NCBI GenBank assembly: GCA_934309475.1
Contig: CAKRDK010000006.1
Coordinates: forward strand, 44,304-108,303
DNA from: an uncultured Roseburia sp.
Lineage (GTDB): Bacteria; Bacillota; Clostridia; Lachnospirales; Lachnospiraceae
DNA: 64,000 nt
Direction: 5' to 3'
The notes below the pieces were generated by a model, which saw nothing but the letters and a program-made list of their open reading frames with translations, was not told the origin of the DNA and searched no databases. The translations under genes and the position numbers were made by a program. Below, one piece after another: positions 1 through 9,661 of the stretch (positions are counted from its first letter, which is position 1; each line of letters begins with the position of its first letter).

Positions 1-536
1 TCTGTCAGAAGTTCAATAAAACGGAGCAGGGAATCAAAATTGTCCATCGGTTCCCCTGTCCCCATTACAACTACGTTTGATATTCTTTCTCCAATATCTT
101 TACCAATCTGGTAAATCTGATCCATCATCTCAGACGGGCGCAATCCTCTGACAAGTCCGTCTAAAGTAGATGCACAGAAACGGCATCCCATCCTGCATCC
201 GACCTGTGAGGAAATGCAGACTGAATTGCCATGTTTGTAACGCATCAGCACGCTCTCGATGACATTTCCATCCTCCAGCAAAAATAAGTATTTGCGGGTG
301 CCGTCCAGTTTAGAAATCTGTACTTCCTCTTTTTTCAAGCAGGTAAGTGAGCAGGTCTCTTTTAATTTTTCACGAAATGACTGTGACAGATTCGTCATCT
401 CATCAAACGAATCCACATGTTTTATATGCATCCACTGATAAATCTGTTTTGCGCGGAATGACTTTTCTCCAAGGGACCGGATATATTCTGTCAGTTCGCT
501 CAGATTCATGGATTTGATATCTGTTTTCTGTTCCAT
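1..536 (-). CDS. rlmN: 23S rRNA (adenine(2503)-C(2))-methyltransferase RlmN, 3' part cut by window edge
   Basis: Radical-SAM enzyme that methylates C2 of A2503 in 23S rRNA (and A37 of some tRNAs). About 178 N-terminal codons are present; the rest lies beyond position 1. The N-terminal helical domain is followed by the radical-SAM cysteine cluster C-x3-C-x2-C (in GCRMGCRFC) and the GTGEPMDN motif typical of RlmN. The ATG at 536 starts 2 bp after the rsmB stop codon, so it is the last visible gene of the priA-def-fmt-yugP-rsmB-rlmN run. Family identity is firm; completeness of the C-terminus cannot be judged. Confidence 0.95.
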   Translation of the reverse strand, partial: MEQKTDIKSMNLSELTEYIRSLGEKSFRAKQIYQWMHIKHVDSFDEMTNLSQSFREKLKETCSLTCLKKEEVQISKLDGTRKYLFLLEDGNVIESVLMRYKHGNSVCISSQVGCRMGCRFCASTLDGLVRGLRPSEMMDQIYQIGKDIGERISNVVVMGTGEPMDNFDSLLRFIELLT

Positions 537-538
537 TC

Positions 539-1864
539 TTACTCCATTCTACGGACGAATCTGCTCAAAAAGAACCCGTCACCGTATGCTTTTCCCGGAA
601 ACATCTGCTCCATTTTCTCTAATACAAATTCCGGATGGTTATCCACAAACCATGCTGCATTTTCTTCGTTTTCTCCACAATGAATCGTGCAAGTCGAATA
701 AATTAACGTTCCACCCGGTTTCACATAGCGGCACACCACATCTAACATCTTCCGCTGTAATGCCACAAGTTCCTTTTCCTTTTCCGGTGTCATCTTATAT
801 TTAATATCTGTCTTTTTCCGTAAAATTCCAAGTCCGGAACAAGGCAGGTCTGCAATGACAATATCTGCTTTCTCTTTTGATTCCTCATCCAAAACTGTTG
901 CATCCATAACTGTTGCCGTCATATTTTTCACCTGATGGCGCAGCATATTCTCCTGAATCAGTCCGACTTTATATTCGGTTAAATCACGTGCCTGCACCTG
1001 CCCTGTGCCGTGCAGTTTTTCGGCAATATGTAAGCTTTTTCCTCCCGGCGCCGCACAGACATCAATCACAATGTCTCCCTCTTTCGGTGCCGCATATTCT
1101 GCCACCATCATGGAACTGATGTCCTGCACATAGAAAAGTCCTTCCTGAAAACTTCCCAGTGCATTTAAATAATCATACCCTGTAATGGTAAACGCATAGT
1201 CAAGCTGCGGATATTCCGGTATCTCTACTTTCTCTGCCACAACACCTTCCTGCTCTAATCTCTCTTTCAATGCCTCCGGCGTTGTCTTCGACAGATTGGT
1301 TCGTATTGTAACCGGCACTTCCTGTAAAAAAGCTTCTAACATCTCTTTCGTCCGCTCTAATCCGTAGGCGTCCTTCCACTGTTCCACCAGCCATTCCGGC
1401 GCAGAATAACGGATGCTCAATGCCTTTACCGGTTCTTCTTTTTCATCCGGATAGGTGACTTCGGCTAAATTTCTGCTGATATTGCGCAACACACCGTTCA
1501 CAAAACCGCTGAGACTGCCGAATCCTCTTTTTTTCGCCAGCTTTACCGCCTCATTGCACGCTGCGGATGCCGGAACGGAATCCATGTATTTTAACTGATA
1601 AACGGACATCCGCATAATATTACGGATGACCGGCTTCATCTTTTTCACTTTGACTTTCGAGAACTGGTCAATGATATAGTCAAGCTCTATCATATGTTCT
1701 ATCGTTCCCTCGGAAACGCGTGTCAAAAAAGCACGGTCTTTCTTTTCTAAATACTGATATTTCTCCAAAACAGAACGTATGACCAGGTGGCTGTATGCTT
1801 CCCCCCTGGTCACTTCCATTAAAATATCCAATATCAGCTCGCGGATATTTACCTGATTAGTCAC
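539..1864 (-). CDS. rsmB: 16S rRNA (cytosine(967)-C(5))-methyltransferase RsmB
   Basis: Methylates C967 of 16S rRNA. A NusB-like helical domain (about residues 1-140) precedes a Rossmann methyltransferase domain with the SAM motif DVCAAPGGKS near residue 268, the motif IV Pro-Cys (DLPCSGLG) and the motif VI Thr-Cys (STCTIHCGE), i.e. both catalytic cysteines. I place the start at GTG 1864: a longer frame opens at a TTG at 1879, but that TTG lies inside the Shine-Dalgarno GGAGG, which sits 8 bp before the GTG. The gene overlaps yugP by 8 bp, suggesting translational coupling. Confidence 0.93.
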   Translation of the reverse strand: MTNQVNIRELILDILMEVTRGEAYSHLVIRSVLEKYQYLEKKDRAFLTRVSEGTIEHMIELDYIIDQFSKVKVKKMKPVIRNIMRMSVYQLKYMDSVPASAACNEAVKLAKKRGFGSLSGFVNGVLRNISRNLAEVTYPDEKEEPVKALSIRYSAPEWLVEQWKDAYGLERTKEMLEAFLQEVPVTIRTNLSKTTPEALKERLEQEGVVAEKVEIPEYPQLDYAFTITGYDYLNALGSFQEGLFYVQDISSMMVAEYAAPKEGDIVIDVCAAPGGKSLHIAEKLHGTGQVQARDLTEYKVGLIQENMLRHQVKNMTATVMDATVLDEESKEKADIVIADLPCSGLGILRKKTDIKYKMTPEKEKELVALQRKMLDVVCRYVKPGGTLIYSTCTIHCGENEENAAWFVDNHPEFVLEKMEQMFPGKAYGDGFFLSRFVRRME

Positions 1865-2564
1865 GGTCTCTTCCTCCAACTAAAAGCACAAGTCGCAGCA
1901 ACTGTAAAATCGCTGCAGCTGCACTTGCTACATAAGTGAGTGCTGCGGCCCGCAATACCTTTCCGGTATACTTTAACTCTTCCTGTCCTAAGATGCCCTG
2001 TGTCTCTAACAGCGACATCGCTCTTCTGGATGCGTTGAATTCCACCGGAAGTGTCACAAGCTGGAAAAGCACTGCAAATGAAAAACACAAAATTCCTAAA
2101 TTAATCAATACGCTTCCTGTGGAACGCGTAAAGAAAAGTCCAATTAAAATCAACGGCCATGCCAATGTTGAACCAATGTTTGCCACCGGCACAATTGCGC
2201 TTCGAATCGAAAGTGGCGCGTAATTTTTCTGATGCTGAATTGCGTGGCCACATTCATGGGCTGCTACGCCTACTGCTGCCACCGAGGTGGAACCATAGAC
2301 AGCATCCGATAAATTCAGCGTCTTGTTTCCTGGATTATAGTTATCCGTCAGGCTTCCCGAAATGTGGCGGATCTGCACATCATAAATCCCTGCCGCATTT
2401 AAAATACGCTCTGCCGCCTGTGCGCCTGTCATTCCTGACATGCTGCGGTAACTCGAATATTTGTTGTAAGTTGACTTTACACGTGCCGATGCAATCATAC
2501 AGATAACGGCTCCGATAACGACTAAAATATAGGTACTATCCCAATAAAAATATGGCATATTCAT
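1857..2564 (-). CDS. yugP: YugP-type membrane zinc metallopeptidase
   Basis: Putative membrane-embedded zinc peptidase of the Zn_peptidase_2 (YugP) family, 235 residues. There is an N-terminal transmembrane segment, the zinc motif HECGH near residue 103, and further hydrophobic segments at about 130-180 and at the C-terminus. The physiological substrate is unknown. It sits between fmt and rsmB, its usual position in clostridia. Translation may start at the ATG at 2564 or the one at 2558; the latter has the better spacing from the GGAAGG ribosome-binding site. Confidence 0.88.
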   Translation of the reverse strand: MNMPYFYWDSTYILVVIGAVICMIASARVKSTYNKYSSYRSMSGMTGAQAAERILNAAGIYDVQIRHISGSLTDNYNPGNKTLNLSDAVYGSTSVAAVGVAAHECGHAIQHQKNYAPLSIRSAIVPVANIGSTLAWPLILIGLFFTRSTGSVLINLGILCFSFAVLFQLVTLPVEFNASRRAMSLLETQGILGQEELKYTGKVLRAAALTYVASAAAAILQLLRLVLLVGGRDRD

Positions 2565-2579
2565 CCTTCCTTTCTCTTG

Positions 2580-3515
2580 CTATCCACGTTTTAAAAATGT
2601 TCCCTGTACAACCTCATATCCCCGTAAAAAAGCTCCGGTATCCATTCGCTTCTTTCCTTCTAACTGTACTTCAAGAAGTGCTAAAATTCCGGTTCCTGTC
2701 TGCACCTCAATGGAATCTTTATTCACTGCAACAATGCAGCCCGGCTCTGCTTTCTGTTCTGCTGATACCATTTTTGCTTTCCAGATTTTCAGTGTCTTGT
2801 CCCCGATGCGGGTGTAAGCACTTGGCCATGGATTCAGTCCGCGAATCAGGCGTTCAATCTCCTCTGACGGTCTGCTCCAGTCGATGCTTCCCATCTCTTT
2901 ACTGATTTTGCCGACATGGGTGGCATTGTCATGATCCTGCGGAATATCTTCCGCGGTTCCGTTTTCAATTGCTTCCATAGCTTCCACACAAAGCTTTGCT
3001 CCGACAACTGCAAGACGGTCAAACAGGCTTCCCCCTGTCTCCTCCGGGTCAAGTTCCACTTCTCTCTGCAAAATCATATCGCCGGTATCAAGACCTTCAT
3101 TCATATGCATAATGGTAACTCCGCTTACTTTGTCCCCGTTTAACACTGCCCACTGGATTGGTGCAGCTCCGCGGTATTTGGGAAGCAATGATGCATGTAC
3201 ATTGATACAGCCGTATTTTGGCATATCTAAGATGTCTCTTGGAATAATCTGTCCAAACGCTGCAACCACAATGATATCCGGCTTATACTGTGCTAAATAT
3301 TCTACACATTCTGTCTCTCTGACACGCTTTGGCTGGTATACCTCAATTCCATGCGCTAAAGCACATTCTTTTACCGGTGTCGGCTGTAAAGTCTTTCCTC
3401 TGCCTTTCTGTTTGTCCGGCTGCGATACGACAAGCACAACCTCATGTCCTGCTTTTATAATTTCTTCTAACGTTCCCACCGCAAAATCCGGTGTTCCCAT
3501 AAAAATAACTCTCAC
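2580..3515 (-). CDS. fmt: Methionyl-tRNA formyltransferase
   Basis: Transfers a formyl group from 10-formyl-tetrahydrofolate to initiator Met-tRNA. The 311-residue length is normal. The N-terminal hydrolase-like domain carries the family motifs NVHASLLPKYRGAAPI and, downstream, DTGDM; the C-terminal OB-like domain contains the RGLNPWPSAYT motif. The start codon is GTG, preceded by AAAGGGG about 10 bp upstream. It follows def by 36 bp, so the two enzymes that add and remove the formyl group are co-transcribed. Confidence 0.96.
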   Translation of the reverse strand: MRVIFMGTPDFAVGTLEEIIKAGHEVVLVVSQPDKQKGRGKTLQPTPVKECALAHGIEVYQPKRVRETECVEYLAQYKPDIIVVAAFGQIIPRDILDMPKYGCINVHASLLPKYRGAAPIQWAVLNGDKVSGVTIMHMNEGLDTGDMILQREVELDPEETGGSLFDRLAVVGAKLCVEAMEAIENGTAEDIPQDHDNATHVGKISKEMGSIDWSRPSEEIERLIRGLNPWPSAYTRIGDKTLKIWKAKMVSAEQKAEPGCIVAVNKDSIEVQTGTGILALLEVQLEGKKRMDTGAFLRGYEVVQGTFLKRG

Positions 3516-3551
3516 TCTTGTTATGCCCCTTTCTTACGCAAACAATTCTAC

Positions 3552-4025
3552 CTACTCTTCCTCATCGTAGGTAACATCCTGAAGTGGACCCTCCACAAGT
3601 TCTGTATAGAGATGACCGTCTAAGTGATCTGTCTCATGGCAGATTGCACGCGCTAACAATTCCGTTCCCTCGATTTCATATTCTTCCATATCCTCGTTAA
3701 ACGCACGCGCTTTTACATAATTTGGTCTTGTCACGGTTCCTGCTTTCCCCGGAATGCTAAGGCATCCTTCACTTCCGGTCTGCTCTCCTGATGTTTCGAC
3801 AATTTTCGGATTAATCATAACGATTGGTCCTTCCCCGACATCAATTACGACAATTCTCTTTAAAATGCCGACCTGTGGTGCTGCAAGTCCGACTCCGTTT
3901 GCCTCATACATCGTCTCTAACATATCATCAATTAATTCACGAATACGTTCTGTTACTTCTGTTACCTCACGGCATTTTTTATTTAATACCGGATCTCCCT
4001 CTGTTCTAATCTGTCTTAATGCCAT
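3552..4025 (-). CDS. def: Peptide deformylase
   Basis: Metal-dependent enzyme removing the N-formyl group from nascent proteins. All three family motifs are visible: GVGLAAPQVG, EGCLSIPG (metal-binding Cys) and HETDHLDG (the H-E-x-x-H metal site). The 157-residue length is typical. It has a strong AAGGAGG ribosome-binding site and lies 10 bp after priA. Confidence 0.97.
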   Translation of the reverse strand: MALRQIRTEGDPVLNKKCREVTEVTERIRELIDDMLETMYEANGVGLAAPQVGILKRIVVIDVGEGPIVMINPKIVETSGEQTGSEGCLSIPGKAGTVTRPNYVKARAFNEDMEEYEIEGTELLARAICHETDHLDGHLYTELVEGPLQDVTYDEEE

Positions 4026-4035
4026 TTCTTCCTCC

Positions 4036-6270
4036 TTAGAAACCGCTCATTGGATTAAAGTCAAACTGTACGCCTGTCTCCTTAAAATCACGGTTATCTT
4101 TCATATAATATTCTAATTCGTCTTTGACTTTCACTAAATCGTCATACTCTTTTGTCTTTAAATATATGACTTTCTTATAAATATCATTTACCTTTGCAAT
4201 GGACGCATCTGCCGGTCCTATCACCTGAAGGCGTGGCGCCTTTCCCTCCCAGAATGCATCAATCCGGGCATTTAACTTTGTGGCACACTCTGCCGCTTTT
4301 TCTTCCTTCGGCGAAGTACACAAAATCACCAACATATTCCAGACCGGCGGATAATAAAGCATCTCGCGATACTCAATTTCCTGCTCATAGAACGCTTCAT
4401 AATTCTGTTCCTTCGCGGTCTCGATGCTGTAGTGTTCCGGATGATAAGTCTGGATGATGACGTTGCCTTCCTGTGTGCCCCTTCCGGCTCTTCCCGCCGC
4501 CTGCGTCAGAAGCTGGAAGGTCCGTTCCGCCGCATGATAATCGCTGACATTTAACGACATGTCCGCCGCTAAAACTCCGACTAATGTCACATTCGGGAAA
4601 TCATGTCCTTTCACAATCATCTGTGTTCCAATCAAAATATCGGCTTCCTGATTCGCAAATGCAGATAAAATCTGTTCATGTCCGTCTTTTTTCCTCGTGG
4701 TATCAAAATCCATTCTGAGAATCCCTGCCTGTGGAAACCGCTCTTTTACAAGCATCTCAATCTTTTGTGTTCCCGCCTTGAATCCGCCGATATATTTCGA
4801 TCCACATGCCGGACACAGCTTTGCAGCCGGTTCCTCATACCCACAATAATGACAGACCATTCTGCCATTGTTATGCTGGCTTAAAGAAACATCACAATGC
4901 GGACATTTTATCACATGACCGCAGGACCTGCAAGAGACAAAACCGGAGACACCTCTTCTGTTTAAGAAAAGAATCACCTGCTGGTGCTTTGCTAAACGGT
5001 CTTCTATCAGCTCCTGCAGACGCACACTTAAGATAGAACGATTCCCGCTTTTTAATTCTTCCCGCAGGTCAATGACTTCACATTCCGGAAGCTTTTTCTG
5101 AGAGACACGGTGCTTTAATTCTAACAACTGGTATTCGCCGTGCATCGCTTTGTAATAACTCTCCACCGACGGTGTTGCAGAACCTAGTACCACACTCGCA
5201 TGTGACATTCTCGCGCGCTCGATTGCCGTCTCACGTGCATGATAGCGCGGCAGTGTCTCGCTCTTATAGGTTGTCTCATGTTCCTCGTCGATAATAATTA
5301 AACCAAGATTTAAAAACGGTGTAAACAGCGCAGAACGCGGGCCAATCATAATATCAATCTCACCTTTTTTTGCACGGAAAAACTGGTCATACCGTTCCCC
5401 CTGTGAGAGTCTTGAATTCATGATGGATACCCGGTCTCCAAACCGGTTGTAAAAGCGCATTACCGTCTGATACGTCAGCGCAATCTCCGGAATCAGCACA
5501 ATTGCCTGTCTGCCATTTGCAATTACATTCGCAATTAATTCCATATAGACTTCCGTCTTGCCGCTTCCGGTCACACCCTTTAGCAGGTATGTCTTTTCGA
5601 TTCCCGCTTTCTGATTGGAAGTCACGGCGTCAACCGCCGCCTGCTGTTCTTCGTTCAATATCTTATCGTACCCTGCACTTTTAAAATGACTGACCGGATT
5701 ACGGTAGGCAGTCTCACTTCTGACCGCAAGAATCTTTTTCTCCTCTAATGCTTTTATAACCGCTGTGGAGACATTTAACTTCTGTGTCACAAGCTCTTTC
5801 GGAAGTTCTCCCTGTTCTATCAGTGCCTCTAAAAGCCTTGCACGTGCCGTGCTGTGCTTTCTCACAAATTCCGCTAACACTTTTGGGGCTTCCTCTTCCG
5901 GCAAAAGCAGCTGCAGGGTCTGGTGTTCTTTCAACGCTGTCTTATTTTTGATGGGAATCACCGTCTTTAATGCCTGATTCATGGTTGCACCATAATTTCT
6001 GCGCATCCACGCCGCTAACGCAATCAACTGTGACTCAATCGCCACACTGCCCTGCGCCACTCCGAGAAGTTCCTTTAACTTTGTGACATCATATTCCGGT
6101 GTATCCGTCAATTCGACCACATATCCTTTCATCTGGCGCCTGCCGAACGGAATCTCAACCTGCACCCCCGGAACGATTTCCGCTTCCAGTTCCTGTGGAA
6201 TTTTATATTGAAAAGTCTTATCTAATTTTTCATGTGATATATCAACAATTACATTGGCATATTTCGCCAT
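4036..6270 (-). CDS. priA: Primosomal protein N' (replication restart helicase PriA)
   Basis: Superfamily 2 DNA helicase that reloads the replisome at stalled forks. The order is: N-terminal DNA-binding domain, Walker A GVTGSGKTE, DEEH box, a zinc-binding insert with paired cysteines (CRSC, CPHC, CHYC, CPAC), and the C-terminal helicase motifs including QAAGRAGRG. I use the ATG at 6270 rather than the upstream ATG at 6291, because the ribosome-binding site AGAGAGGTGG lies between them and the conserved MAKYANVIV start follows. It is the first gene of the cluster, behind a clear promoter. Confidence 0.96.
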   Translation of the reverse strand: MAKYANVIVDISHEKLDKTFQYKIPQELEAEIVPGVQVEIPFGRRQMKGYVVELTDTPEYDVTKLKELLGVAQGSVAIESQLIALAAWMRRNYGATMNQALKTVIPIKNKTALKEHQTLQLLLPEEEAPKVLAEFVRKHSTARARLLEALIEQGELPKELVTQKLNVSTAVIKALEEKKILAVRSETAYRNPVSHFKSAGYDKILNEEQQAAVDAVTSNQKAGIEKTYLLKGVTGSGKTEVYMELIANVIANGRQAIVLIPEIALTYQTVMRFYNRFGDRVSIMNSRLSQGERYDQFFRAKKGEIDIMIGPRSALFTPFLNLGLIIIDEEHETTYKSETLPRYHARETAIERARMSHASVVLGSATPSVESYYKAMHGEYQLLELKHRVSQKKLPECEVIDLREELKSGNRSILSVRLQELIEDRLAKHQQVILFLNRRGVSGFVSCRSCGHVIKCPHCDVSLSQHNNGRMVCHYCGYEEPAAKLCPACGSKYIGGFKAGTQKIEMLVKERFPQAGILRMDFDTTRKKDGHEQILSAFANQEADILIGTQMIVKGHDFPNVTLVGVLAADMSLNVSDYHAAERTFQLLTQAAGRAGRGTQEGNVIIQTYHPEHYSIETAKEQNYEAFYEQEIEYREMLYYPPVWNMLVILCTSPKEEKAAECATKLNARIDAFWEGKAPRLQVIGPADASIAKVNDIYKKVIYLKTKEYDDLVKVKDELEYYMKDNRDFKETGVQFDFNPMSGF

Positions 6271-6293
6271 AATCCACCTCTCTGTTCTCATGA

Positions 6294-6322
6294 ATTATAT
6301 GCCATAATCGGCTTTTTTACAA
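6294..6322 (-). promoter_or_regulatory. Sigma-A promoter of the priA cluster
   Basis: Read on the minus strand: -35 TTGTAA (6322-6317), a 17-bp spacer, and -10 TATAAT (6299-6294). It ends about 24 bp upstream of the chosen priA start. Confidence 0.75.
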
Positions 6323-6438
6323 GTTATCCGCCTTCAAATTTAAAAAAGCTTTCTATTTAGGGAATAAAAATTTAAGAATTACGGCATACTTTTTTTACCT
6401 GATACCACTTTTATTCTGAATGGAAAGGATGTTTTCTG

Positions 6439-6843
6439 ATGCTGCGAAAAAACTTTTTTATCTGTGGACTGACCGGCTGGTGTATGGAGATTCTTTTTAC
6501 TTCCCTCCATTCCTTCTTTGACCACGACTTCCGGTTAAAAGGGGAGACTTCCGTCTGGATGTTCCCCATTTACGGGCTTGCCGCCCTCATCCGCCCCCTC
6601 TACCAGCTCATAAAAAAGAGACCTCCGCTTTTCCGCGGAAGCCTCTATGCACTTGGTATTTTTGTCTGTGAATATATCACCGGCTCTCTCTTGAAAAAGC
6701 ACCATCTCTGTCCCTGGGATTACAGCAATGCAAAGACAAACATAAATGGAGTTATTCGCTTAGACTACACTCCCTTCTGGATGGCCGCCGGGCTTCTTTT
6801 CGAAAAAATTCTGCTGTGCTCGGAACACCGGACGACAACATGA
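6439..6843 (+). CDS. Small membrane protein of the ABC_trans_CmpB (type IV ABC permease-like) family
   Basis: 134 residues with four hydrophobic segments; it resembles the putative ABC-transporter type IV (CmpB) family common in clostridia, including the motifs GWCMEI near the N-terminus, FPIYGLAA and the tryptophan motif CPWDYS. The family's transport role is unproven and no ATPase is adjacent. It stands alone on the plus strand between the minus-strand priA and PH-domain genes. A Shine-Dalgarno-like GGAAAGGA lies about 11 bp upstream of the ATG. Confidence 0.7.
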   Translation: MLRKNFFICGLTGWCMEILFTSLHSFFDHDFRLKGETSVWMFPIYGLAALIRPLYQLIKKRPPLFRGSLYALGIFVCEYITGSLLKKHHLCPWDYSNAKTNINGVIRLDYTPFWMAAGLLFEKILLCSEHRTTT

Positions 6844-6905
6844 TGCAACCCTTGCTCCTTTATACTTTTGAAGAAGTCGATTGGAGTCAAGGTTTGTATT
6901 CTGTT

Positions 6906-7325
6906 CTAGTCGATATCGTCTGCAACCGCCCCAATATCTAATGTATTCAATGTGCGGCGTTTTAAGCGCGCTTCCTCGGATGCCTTTAACAGATAATTCT
7001 TAATCTCTCTTGCATGTTTTACATGGACTAACTGGAGTTCGCTGTCTGTAACATCACCAGTGTAACAGATGATGGTACCGAGTTTAAAAATCTTCTCCAT
7101 TAAGGTCTGTGTCAGCTTCACATCCTGCACTTTATACATGTAGCAGTCGTCTTCCTCCGTCTTGAACAGACCCTTGTCTACTGTGATTGTGCTCGGTGTA
7201 ATCGTATATTTTGTGAATGTCCATGGGAGTCCGAAAAATAAAATTCTTTTTCTCTCCTGATAGTTTACCTGATCTTCTTCTAATTCTTCTCTTACGTTAT
7301 TCTGCTCTGCCATCGCAATTACCAT
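6906..7325 (-). CDS. Bacterial PH-domain protein (bPH2-like)
   Basis: 139-residue soluble protein whose central part (about 30-115) has the alternating strand pattern of the bacterial pleckstrin-homology family, with the recognisable stretches TKYTITPSTITVDKG and VQDVKLTQTLMEK. Function unknown. There is no transmembrane segment, unlike many bPH2 proteins. The start could be the ATG at 7325 or an in-frame ATG at 7313. It is divergent from pyrB. Confidence 0.7.
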   Translation of the reverse strand: MVIAMAEQNNVREELEEDQVNYQERKRILFFGLPWTFTKYTITPSTITVDKGLFKTEEDDCYMYKVQDVKLTQTLMEKIFKLGTIICYTGDVTDSELQLVHVKHAREIKNYLLKASEEARLKRRTLNTLDIGAVADDID

Positions 7326-7474
7326 ACCTTTCTCTTTCTAACCTGCGGGCATTCTGCCCATTACTTTTCTATTGTACTATAACTCTTTTGCTTTTACCAT
7401 CCATACTTTTTCTTTTCACGAATTAACGTGTAAATTTATCTGACAATAGCCCTATTTTTTTCAAATTTTCGTTC

Positions 7475-7503
7475 TTGAATTTCGAGAATGATTGTTATAT
7501 GAT
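7475..7503 (+). promoter_or_regulatory. Sigma-A promoter of pyrBI
   Basis: -35 TTGAAT (7475-7480), a 17-bp spacer, and -10 TATGAT (7498-7503). It lies 45 bp before the pyrB start; no PyrR-type attenuator is visible in so short a leader. Confidence 0.65.
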
Positions 7504-7547
7504 AGTAAAAATGCATAAGTCAAAACGACAAGATTAGGAGGAAAAAT

Positions 7548-8465
7548 ATGCGTCATTTAATGAGCCCATTGGACTTCTCCGTCGATGAATTAGACAAGCT
7601 GTTAGACCTTGCCAATGATATCGAGAAGTACCCACAGAAATATGCTCATGCATGTGACGGTAAGAAACTTGCCACATGCTTCTATGAGCCAAGTACAAGA
7701 ACACGATTAAGTTTTGAAGCTGCCATGTTGAATCTTGGTGGTTCTGTTTTAGGTTTTTCGGATGCTGCTTCCTGTTCCGCATCCAAAGGAGAAAGTGTTT
7801 CTGATACACTTCGAGTTATTTCCTGTTACGCAGATATCTGTGCAATACGTCATCCAAAAGAAGGAGCCGCTCTTGTTGCTTCCCAGAAATCTTTAATTCC
7901 AGTCATTAACGCCGGCGACGGTGGTCATCAACATCCAACACAGACATTAACCGATTTATTAACAATTCGTTCCTTAAAAGGAAGATTAGGCAATATTACA
8001 ATCGGACTCTGCGGTGATTTAAAATTCGGCAGAACCGTACATTCTCTGATTAACGCCTTAATCCGCTATCCGAATGTGAAATTCGTACTCATTTCACCGG
8101 AAGAATTGCAGATTCCGGGCTATATCCGTGAGGATGTGTTAAAAGCGAATAACATTCCTTTCGTAGAAATGGAACGCCTTGAGGATGCTATGCCGGAATT
8201 AGATGTCTTATACATGACCCGTGTTCAGAAGGAACGTTTCTTCAACGAGGAAGATTACATCCGCTTAAAAGACTTTTATGTGCTGACGAAGTCTAAGATG
8301 GAACTTGCCAAAGAGGACATGCTTGTGCTTCACCCTCTTCCACGTGTAAATGAAATCTCCGTTGAAGTCGATGACGACCCGCGGGCTGCTTACTTCAAAC
8401 AGGCTCAGTACGGTGTCTATGTCCGTATGGCGCTGATTCTGACACTGCTCAACATTCAGGTATAG
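7548..8465 (+). CDS. pyrB: Aspartate carbamoyltransferase catalytic chain
   Basis: Condenses carbamoyl phosphate and aspartate to N-carbamoyl-aspartate, the committed step of pyrimidine synthesis. The 305 residues show the carbamoyl-phosphate motif STRTRLSFE near residue 52, the second-subunit loop CSASKGES (Ser/Lys), HPTQTLTD and HPLPR. Strong AGGAGG ribosome-binding site. It is followed 11 bp later by pyrI, as expected for the regulated two-chain enzyme. Confidence 0.97.
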   Translation: MRHLMSPLDFSVDELDKLLDLANDIEKYPQKYAHACDGKKLATCFYEPSTRTRLSFEAAMLNLGGSVLGFSDAASCSASKGESVSDTLRVISCYADICAIRHPKEGAALVASQKSLIPVINAGDGGHQHPTQTLTDLLTIRSLKGRLGNITIGLCGDLKFGRTVHSLINALIRYPNVKFVLISPEELQIPGYIREDVLKANNIPFVEMERLEDAMPELDVLYMTRVQKERFFNEEDYIRLKDFYVLTKSKMELAKEDMLVLHPLPRVNEISVEVDDDPRAAYFKQAQYGVYVRMALILTLLNIQV

Positions 8466-8476
8466 GAGGAAAACTT

Positions 8477-8923
8477 ATGTTAAACATCAGTGGAATTCAT
8501 GAAGGTTTTGTCTTAGACCACATTCAGGCAGGTATGAGCCTTCAGATTTATCATGATTTAAAATTAAACCAGCTTGACTGCACCGTCGCAATCATTAAAA
8601 ATGCAAAAAGCAATAAGATGGGCAAAAAAGATATTATCAAAGTGGAATGTCCGATTGAAGCACTCGACCTTGATATTTTAGGTTTCATTGACCACGACAT
8701 CACTGTCAATGTCATCAAAGGCGACCATATTGTAGAGAAAAAAGAACTTCATCTTCCTTCTCAGGTCAAGAACGTTATTCGCTGCAAGAACCCTCGTTGT
8801 ATCACTTCCATCGAGCAGGGACTCGACCAGATTTTCTTACTGACCGACGAGAAAAAAGAAGTTTACCGCTGCAAATACTGTGAAGAACAGTACATCAACC
8901 CAAATCGCAGACGAAACAATTAA
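8477..8923 (+). CDS. pyrI: Aspartate carbamoyltransferase regulatory chain
   Basis: Nucleotide-binding regulatory subunit of the class B aspartate carbamoyltransferase. The N-terminal allosteric domain is followed by the zinc domain with ligands in CKNPRC and CKYC near the C-terminus, which contacts PyrB. The 148-residue length is typical. Its presence predicts CTP/ATP allosteric control of the complex. Confidence 0.96.
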   Translation: MLNISGIHEGFVLDHIQAGMSLQIYHDLKLNQLDCTVAIIKNAKSNKMGKKDIIKVECPIEALDLDILGFIDHDITVNVIKGDHIVEKKELHLPSQVKNVIRCKNPRCITSIEQGLDQIFLLTDEKKEVYRCKYCEEQYINPNRRRNN

Positions 8924-8946
8924 TAAAAATAATGTATATGAATAAC

Positions 8947-8986
8947 ACAAAAATCGCTGGAGCCTGTGACTCCAGCGATTTTCTTT
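8947..8986. terminator. Bidirectional intrinsic terminator between pyrI and the J-domain gene
   Basis: A 13-bp perfect stem (8950-8962 with 8970-8982, loop of 7) is flanked by a T-rich run on the plus side and an A-run on the other, so it can terminate both convergent transcripts. Confidence 0.85.
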
Positions 8987-9008
8987 TCCCTGTCATACTT
9001 TAAAACCT

Positions 9009-9659
9009 CTAGAATGGTCTTAAACAACAACAGTTACATAACATATTTAAAAACAGAAGACTTAAGCACCAGCTTCCGGCGCTTGAATACGGTCTGTCAT
9101 AATCCGCACCCATATTCGTGTACCATGTTCCACCGAACTCCAAATGCTGCAGATACTGACGGTATTCCATGTTGCTCGGCTCTAATTCCACTGCCCTCTG
9201 TGCATGCTCTTTGGCAATGATATTATTGCCGGAACCCTGATTGGCGATTGCACTGAAATAATACCAGCGTGCCCGTCTCTCTCCAAATGGAATGGAGTTG
9301 AGCACATTCAATGCCTCCGCATAATGCCGGTTGGCAATATAATTGGCAGCCGCCTGCATCTGAGGGGTTTCCGTACTGCTATTGTAGTTGTAATTCCAGT
9401 TTCCGGATGAGCGGTATGTTCCACCGCCGCCCTGTGCCGAACCGTAGCCATAATTTCCGCTAAAGCCCTGCTGCTTCTCCTTCATAATCTGGTCATACGC
9501 CTGCTGTACTTCCTTGAACTTCTCCTCCGCCTGCTCCTTATTCGGATTATTTACGTTGGCATCCGGATGGTATTTCCGGCTCAAAGTACGATATGCTTTT
9601 TTTATTTCATCGTCGGTCGCATTTGCCGATACACCTAATATCTGATATGGATTATTCAT
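9009..9659 (-). CDS. J-domain (DnaJ-like) protein with TPR-like region and cysteine-rich C-terminus
   Basis: 216 residues. The N-terminal J domain (1-65) has the HPD signature ([11 protein letters not shown]) that stimulates DnaK ATPase. A Gly/Ser/Tyr-rich linker leads to helical TPR-like repeats (about 105-175), ending in a hydrophobic tail with five cysteines ([10 protein letters not shown]). The G/F plus zinc-finger layout of true DnaJ is absent, so this is a dedicated cochaperone, not DnaJ itself. It is the last gene of a three-gene operon with a DUF5685 protein and a membrane zinc-ribbon protein. Confidence 0.85.
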   Translation of the reverse strand: MNNPYQILGVSANATDDEIKKAYRTLSRKYHPDANVNNPNKEQAEEKFKEVQQAYDQIMKEKQQGFSGNYGYGSAQGGGGTYRSSGNWNYNYNSSTETPQMQAAANYIANRHYAEALNVLNSIPFGERRARWYYFSAIANQGSGNNIIAKEHAQRAVELEPSNMEYRQYLQHLEFGGTWYTNMGADYDRPYSSAGSWCLSLLFLNMLCNCCCLRPF

Positions 9660-9661
9660 AA

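Noticed and set aside
3112..3570. 152-residue plus-strand frame
   Set aside because: Lies entirely opposite fmt, which has all its family motifs.
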